A stretch of 14,288 bases of DNA. Origin: Actinomycetota bacterium. GTDB lineage: Bacteria; Actinomycetota; Coriobacteriia; Anaerosomatales; D1FN1-002. The stretch lies in NCBI GenBank assembly GCA_005774595.1, contig VAUM01000014.1, positions 1 to 14,288 on the forward strand. The letters are read 5' to 3'. This document shows positions 13,720-14,288 of the stretch, one piece after another (position 1 is the stretch's first letter; every line of letters starts with the position of its first letter). The notes under the pieces were generated by a model that saw nothing but the letters and a program-made list of their open reading frames with translations, did not search any database and had not been told where the DNA came from. The position numbers and the translations under genes are program-made.

Positions 13720-14288
13720 CTAGTCCGAGCGACGGCCGAACAAGCCGGAGATCGCGTCGCGCACGCGGGAGTACGCCGCGTACACCGGATTCTCCTGCCG
13801 TGCGTCCGCGCGTCCGTGGATCATGTCCCTGGTCGCCACGACGAACTTCTCCTTCGCCTGCTTGTGACACTTCGCGCAGGTCTCGACGAGGTTGGCGTCC
13901 GAGACCCCCGAACGCCGGTCGTCGGACGGCCGGATCTCATGCCAGCCGTGGCAGTCCCAGCAGGCGGGCGCGTCCTTCGTGCCCTTCTTGAACGCGGCGC
14001 CATGATAGTAGTCCGCGTAGCTGTCCCACCAGTCACGATGACAGCGCCCGCAGACCTCGTATCCCTGGCGGTGGAGCCGCAGCTGCCCGGCGGGATTGTC
14101 CTCCAGGACCTCGATGTCGTGCGCCCCGTGACAGTCGCCGCACAGCGGCTTCTCGGCGTTCGAGCCCGTGGCGGCGACCGAGGGCGACGCGCCGGCCGAT
14201 GCCATCGCGCTCGCGGAGCGCGTCGCGGCGGCGGACCCGGAGGCGGGCGCCGAGGCGGTCGCCTCGCGCGCGGTCGCCGTGCCCGCGC
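13720..14288 (-). CDS. Multiheme c-type cytochrome, C-terminal part (5' end outside the window)
   Basis: The frame is open to the right edge. An internal ATG at 14205 is an unlikely start, because the product would lack a signal peptide and the frame continues upstream as an Ala/Ser/Thr-rich, linker-like stretch of at least 43 residues. The visible module has four CXXCH motifs spaced 30, 30 and 28 residues apart, with signatures YxDYYHGAAF, TKDAPACWDCHGxH and an NL-x-ETCAKCH end. It closely matches the last four hemes of the adjacent 13-heme cytochrome (spaced 29, 30, 28), so the two genes are tandem paralogues over this part. It ends in a basic tail like its neighbour's. The gap to the next gene is 37 bp, consistent with one operon. 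What precedes the linker cannot be seen. Confidence 0.85.
   Translation of the reverse strand, partial: AGTATAREATASAPASGSAAATRSASAMASAGASPSVAATGSNAEKPLCGDCHGAHDIEVLEDNPAGQLRLHRQGYEVCGRCHRDWWDSYADYYHGAAFKKGTKDAPACWDCHGWHEIRPSDDRRSGVSDANLVETCAKCHKQAKEKFVVATRDMIHGRADARQENPVYAAYSRVRDAISGLFGRRSD

Noticed and set aside
10663..13991. Long plus-strand frames antisense to the cytochrome genes (10663-12309 and 12288-13991)
   Set aside because: Compositional shadows with no recognisable motifs; the opposite strand holds dozens of in-frame CXXCH motifs and signal peptides.

Overview
The window is a GC-rich stretch in which every convincing gene lies on the minus strand. It reads as an anaerobe's electron-export locus: multiheme c-type cytochromes, a selenocysteine-containing exported formate dehydrogenase, and accessory membrane-anchored proteins. 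The base composition, GTG starts, alanine-rich proteins and lack of any outer-membrane porin suggest a high-GC Gram-positive anaerobe, for example a Coriobacteriia-like actinobacterium. That assignment is inference; no phylogenetic marker gene is present.

In transcription order (right to left), a first gene cluster holds the 3' part of a multiheme cytochrome (14288-13720), a 13-heme cytochrome (13682-12306), a 20-heme cytochrome (about 12279-10666), a membrane-anchored TPR protein (10618-9611) and a membrane-anchored NHL beta-propeller protein with a PIN-like cytoplasmic tail (9621-8134). The cytochromes are built from shared heme modules. A six-heme module occurs once in the 13-heme protein and twice in the 20-heme protein, and a four-heme module is shared by the 13-heme protein and the partial gene.

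A 540-bp gene-free region (7594-8133) follows. It holds a terminator-like hairpin, a TTGACA-17-TAGTGT promoter candidate, a 20-bp palindrome placed like a repressor operator, and a long leader with several stem-loops. This leader serves a second cluster: a Tat-exported selenoprotein formate dehydrogenase alpha subunit (7593-3385, read through a UGA at 6922-6924 that carries a textbook SECIS hairpin), its four-cluster iron-sulfur beta subunit (3369-2509), and a hexaheme cytochrome (2509-1220) that closely matches the heme layout and length of OmcS, the Geobacter cytochrome that polymerises into extracellular nanowires. A strong hairpin at 1157-1189 ends this cluster.

The most surprising feature is the formate dehydrogenase itself. 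Its catalytic chain is about 1402 residues, roughly 390 longer than FdnG-type enzymes, and is interrupted in three places by small beta-rich domains of the sort normally seen in phage tail or structural proteins and bacterial surface proteins. Taken together, the second cluster looks like an exported formate oxidase with no cytochrome b (gamma) subunit, coupled instead to a candidate cytochrome filament. The first cluster would supply larger cytochromes and assembly or scaffold factors.

At the left edge is a truncated multi-pass membrane protein (1085 to the edge). The first ~82 bases are not genomic: they carry a slightly mutated Nextera/Tn5 sequencing adapter, so the contig really begins near base 83.
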